Source of the DNA: a virus
DNA length: 22,515 nucleotides
Strand: one strand, 5' to 3'
IMG/VR virus record: IMGVR_UViG_3300027746_000101
Span: 1 to 22,515 of that record
Shown: positions 21,146 to 22,515 of the stretch, in pieces
Position numbering within the stretch: the stretch's first letter is position 1
Layout of the letters: the number at the start of each line of letters is the position of its first letter
The notes under the pieces: model-generated
Database searches by the model: none
Seen by the model: only the letters and a program-made list of their open reading frames with translations
What the model was told of the DNA's origin: nothing
Position numbers and translations under genes: made by a program

Positions 21146-22515
21146 ATGGCCACCTACTACGCTCGACTTGCTGGAAACATTAACGCCGCCAATGTCTGGG
21201 CGACCACTCCCAGCGGCACAGCCGCCGCCGTCACATTTACGTCGGGCGATGTGCTGGTCGCAAACTCTTTTGCCATTGCGATCAATGTCGATACTAACCT
21301 CGGCGGGGCAGGCCAAGTTCGCAACGACACAACGGGAGGGGCTACAGCAGGCGGGACATTTACACTAAACGCAGGGGTGACACTCACAGCTAATTGTTTT
21401 GCTGGTTCATCGGCAACAGCCTGCGTTACATTTTCTTCTACATCTCCATCTACTGCATCCATCGTTGGAAACTGCACAGGAGGATCAGCGAGTGGAGCGA
21501 GGGGGGCATTAAACTCCTCGACTGGGACGCTTACAATCACAGGAAATCTGTTAGGCGGAAGTGTATCTGCACAAGCGAATGGGGCAGGGAATACGTCAAC
21601 GGGAACGCTTAACGTCACTGGGAATGTAACTGGTGGCACATTAGGCGAGGGGGCCAGAAATTCAGTTGGTGGCACTATTAACATTACAACAGGCATTGCA
21701 ACGGGCGGTAGTGTTTTAAACGCATATGGAATTAACAATGTTTCGACAGGAACAATAAATGTTACTGGAACTATAATTGGAGGTTCAGCGGAAGCGGGCG
21801 CCCTTAATTCTTCGACTGGGACTATCGTTGTCACTCGCGCAGTAGGCAATGGCTATGGGCCGGGGTCGGTTGGACTTGTCGCAGCCGTTGGAGTTCAAAA
21901 CTCCGCGCTTGGAGTTGTGAGCGTCGAAGAGATTGAATACGGGACACTAGGAATGTCACCAACAAGTGGCACAGGCATCCGCCTCAAAAAGCTCTCCACC
22001 AATGTCGCGATCTTTAACTACTGCGACACGGCAGGCGCAAAAACCCTTATCGACGCAACCGCGAACGCCGCAATGCCAGCAGCCAGCGATGTCCGCAACG
22101 GCGTGAGCTATGCAAGTGGAGCTTTGACGGGGTCGGCATATATACCAGCCGCCGCCAGTGTGGCAAGCGGAGTCCCTGTGGGCTCCGGCACTGGCACGGC
22201 AGTCCTCACCGCCGCAGCAATTCGCACTGAGTTAGCCGTGGAGTTGGCCCGCATTGACGCCGCCGTCTCCAGCCGCCTCGCGCCATCCGGCACGCTGGCG
22301 ACCGTCACAACATTGACCAATGCGCCAACGGTCCCGTCCGCAGCCGCCATCGCCACACAAGTTCGCACGGAGCTTGCCACCGAACTTGCGCGAGTGGACG
22401 TAGCGACCTCCAGCCGCCTCGCAAGCTCGGCATACAGCGCCGCACCGACAACCGCGCAGATCGCCACAGCGGTCGAAGGATCGCTCTTGAACGAAGCAGA
22501 CGGGCAAGCCGTCCT
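21146..22515 (+). CDS. Beta-repeat adhesin-like tail protein, partial at 3' end
   Basis: The frame is open from ATG 21146 to the right edge without a stop (456 codons). Residues 1-110 are beta-rich (TYYARLAGNINAANVWATTP, then a TFTSGDVLVAN strand). Residues 123-252 hold at least five units of [NS]-x-[SV]-x-[GT]-T-[LI]-x-[VI]-T-x...GG, 23 or 26 residues long, as expected for a beta-solenoid. A further stretch repeats AAIRTELAVELARIDAAVSS twice (near 22211 and 22343), a helical repeat common in phage tail proteins. Bases 21380-21900 are less GC-rich than the flanks, hinting at an exchanged receptor-binding segment. Likely role is host attachment. The start lies 3 nt after the preceding stop. 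Confidence 0.82.
   Translation, partial: MATYYARLAGNINAANVWATTPSGTAAAVTFTSGDVLVANSFAIAINVDTNLGGAGQVRNDTTGGATAGGTFTLNAGVTLTANCFAGSSATACVTFSSTSPSTASIVGNCTGGSASGARGALNSSTGTLTITGNLLGGSVSAQANGAGNTSTGTLNVTGNVTGGTLGEGARNSVGGTINITTGIATGGSVLNAYGINNVSTGTINVTGTIIGGSAEAGALNSSTGTIVVTRAVGNGYGPGSVGLVAAVGVQNSALGVVSVEEIEYGTLGMSPTSGTGIRLKKLSTNVAIFNYCDTAGAKTLIDATANAAMPAASDVRNGVSYASGALTGSAYIPAAASVASGVPVGSGTGTAVLTAAAIRTELAVELARIDAAVSSRLAPSGTLATVTTLTNAPTVPSAAAIATQVRTELATELARVDVATSSRLASSAYSAAPTTAQIATAVEGSLLNEADGQAV
21512..21898 (+). repeat. Beta-solenoid coding repeats
   Basis: Units begin at 21512, 21590, 21659, 21737 and 21806, and a weak sixth at 21899. Spacing alternates 78, 69, 78, 69 and then 93 nt. Each unit codes for an Asn/Ser-Thr-Gly-Thr strand, a second strand and a Gly-Gly turn. 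Confidence 0.75.

Noticed and set aside
1-22515. tRNA genes, insertion sequences, integrase or lysis genes
   Set aside because: I looked on both strands and saw no cloverleaf, transposase or recombinase motif, nor a holin or endolysin candidate.

Overview
This window is the late structural region of a tailed double-stranded DNA phage or prophage, probably a lambda-like siphovirus. It is read wholly on the + strand. No integrase, replication, lysis or host gene is visible, so free virus and prophage cannot be told apart. Almost no start codon has a Shine-Dalgarno sequence, and most of the region is GC-rich (above 60% in lines sampled by eye). That points to a host that initiates translation largely without SD pairing; Verrucomicrobiota is a tentative guess, not a demonstration.

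Layout. Bases 1-116 are non-coding and carry clustered GTTCC/GGAAC half-sites, a candidate packaging site. The head module (117-6644) has the lambda order: small terminase, large terminase, a small protein in the gpW position, portal, two small unknown genes, a ClpP-like maturation protease with an in-frame internal scaffold gene, and the major capsid protein. A strong intrinsic terminator follows at 6676-6717. The connector and tail module (6735-11795) holds a head-tail joining candidate, a tail terminator candidate, two related tube-like proteins, tail assembly chaperones joined by a -1 frameshift at CCCAAAC, and a 528-residue tape measure.

Behind the tape measure there is no recognisable gpM/L/K/I/J tail tip. 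Instead there are two unknown proteins, then an AT-rich island (about 12.64-17.96 kb, near 40% GC). It begins inside the gene at 12460 and holds a 712-residue Ser/Thr-dominated protein, a GT-A-type glycosyltransferase and a probable glycosyltransferase-sulfotransferase fusion. The genes overlap or nearly abut. I read this as a possible system that decorates a Ser/Thr-rich virion protein, or the host surface, with glycan and sulfate. GC-rich sequence resumes at 18.0 kb with a tail-fibre cassette: a collar-repeat fibre, a small fibre module protein, a coiled-coil repeat fibre, a small protein sharing a C-terminal module with the first fibre, a small unknown, and a beta-repeat adhesin-like gene that runs off the right end.

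The main non-coding signal is the heptamer TTTGACA. It occurs nine times just upstream of starts, often 13 or 15 nt away, without a -10 box. One copy lies inside the protease gene exactly before the internal scaffold start. It looks like a start-associated signal acting at RNA level rather than a promoter.
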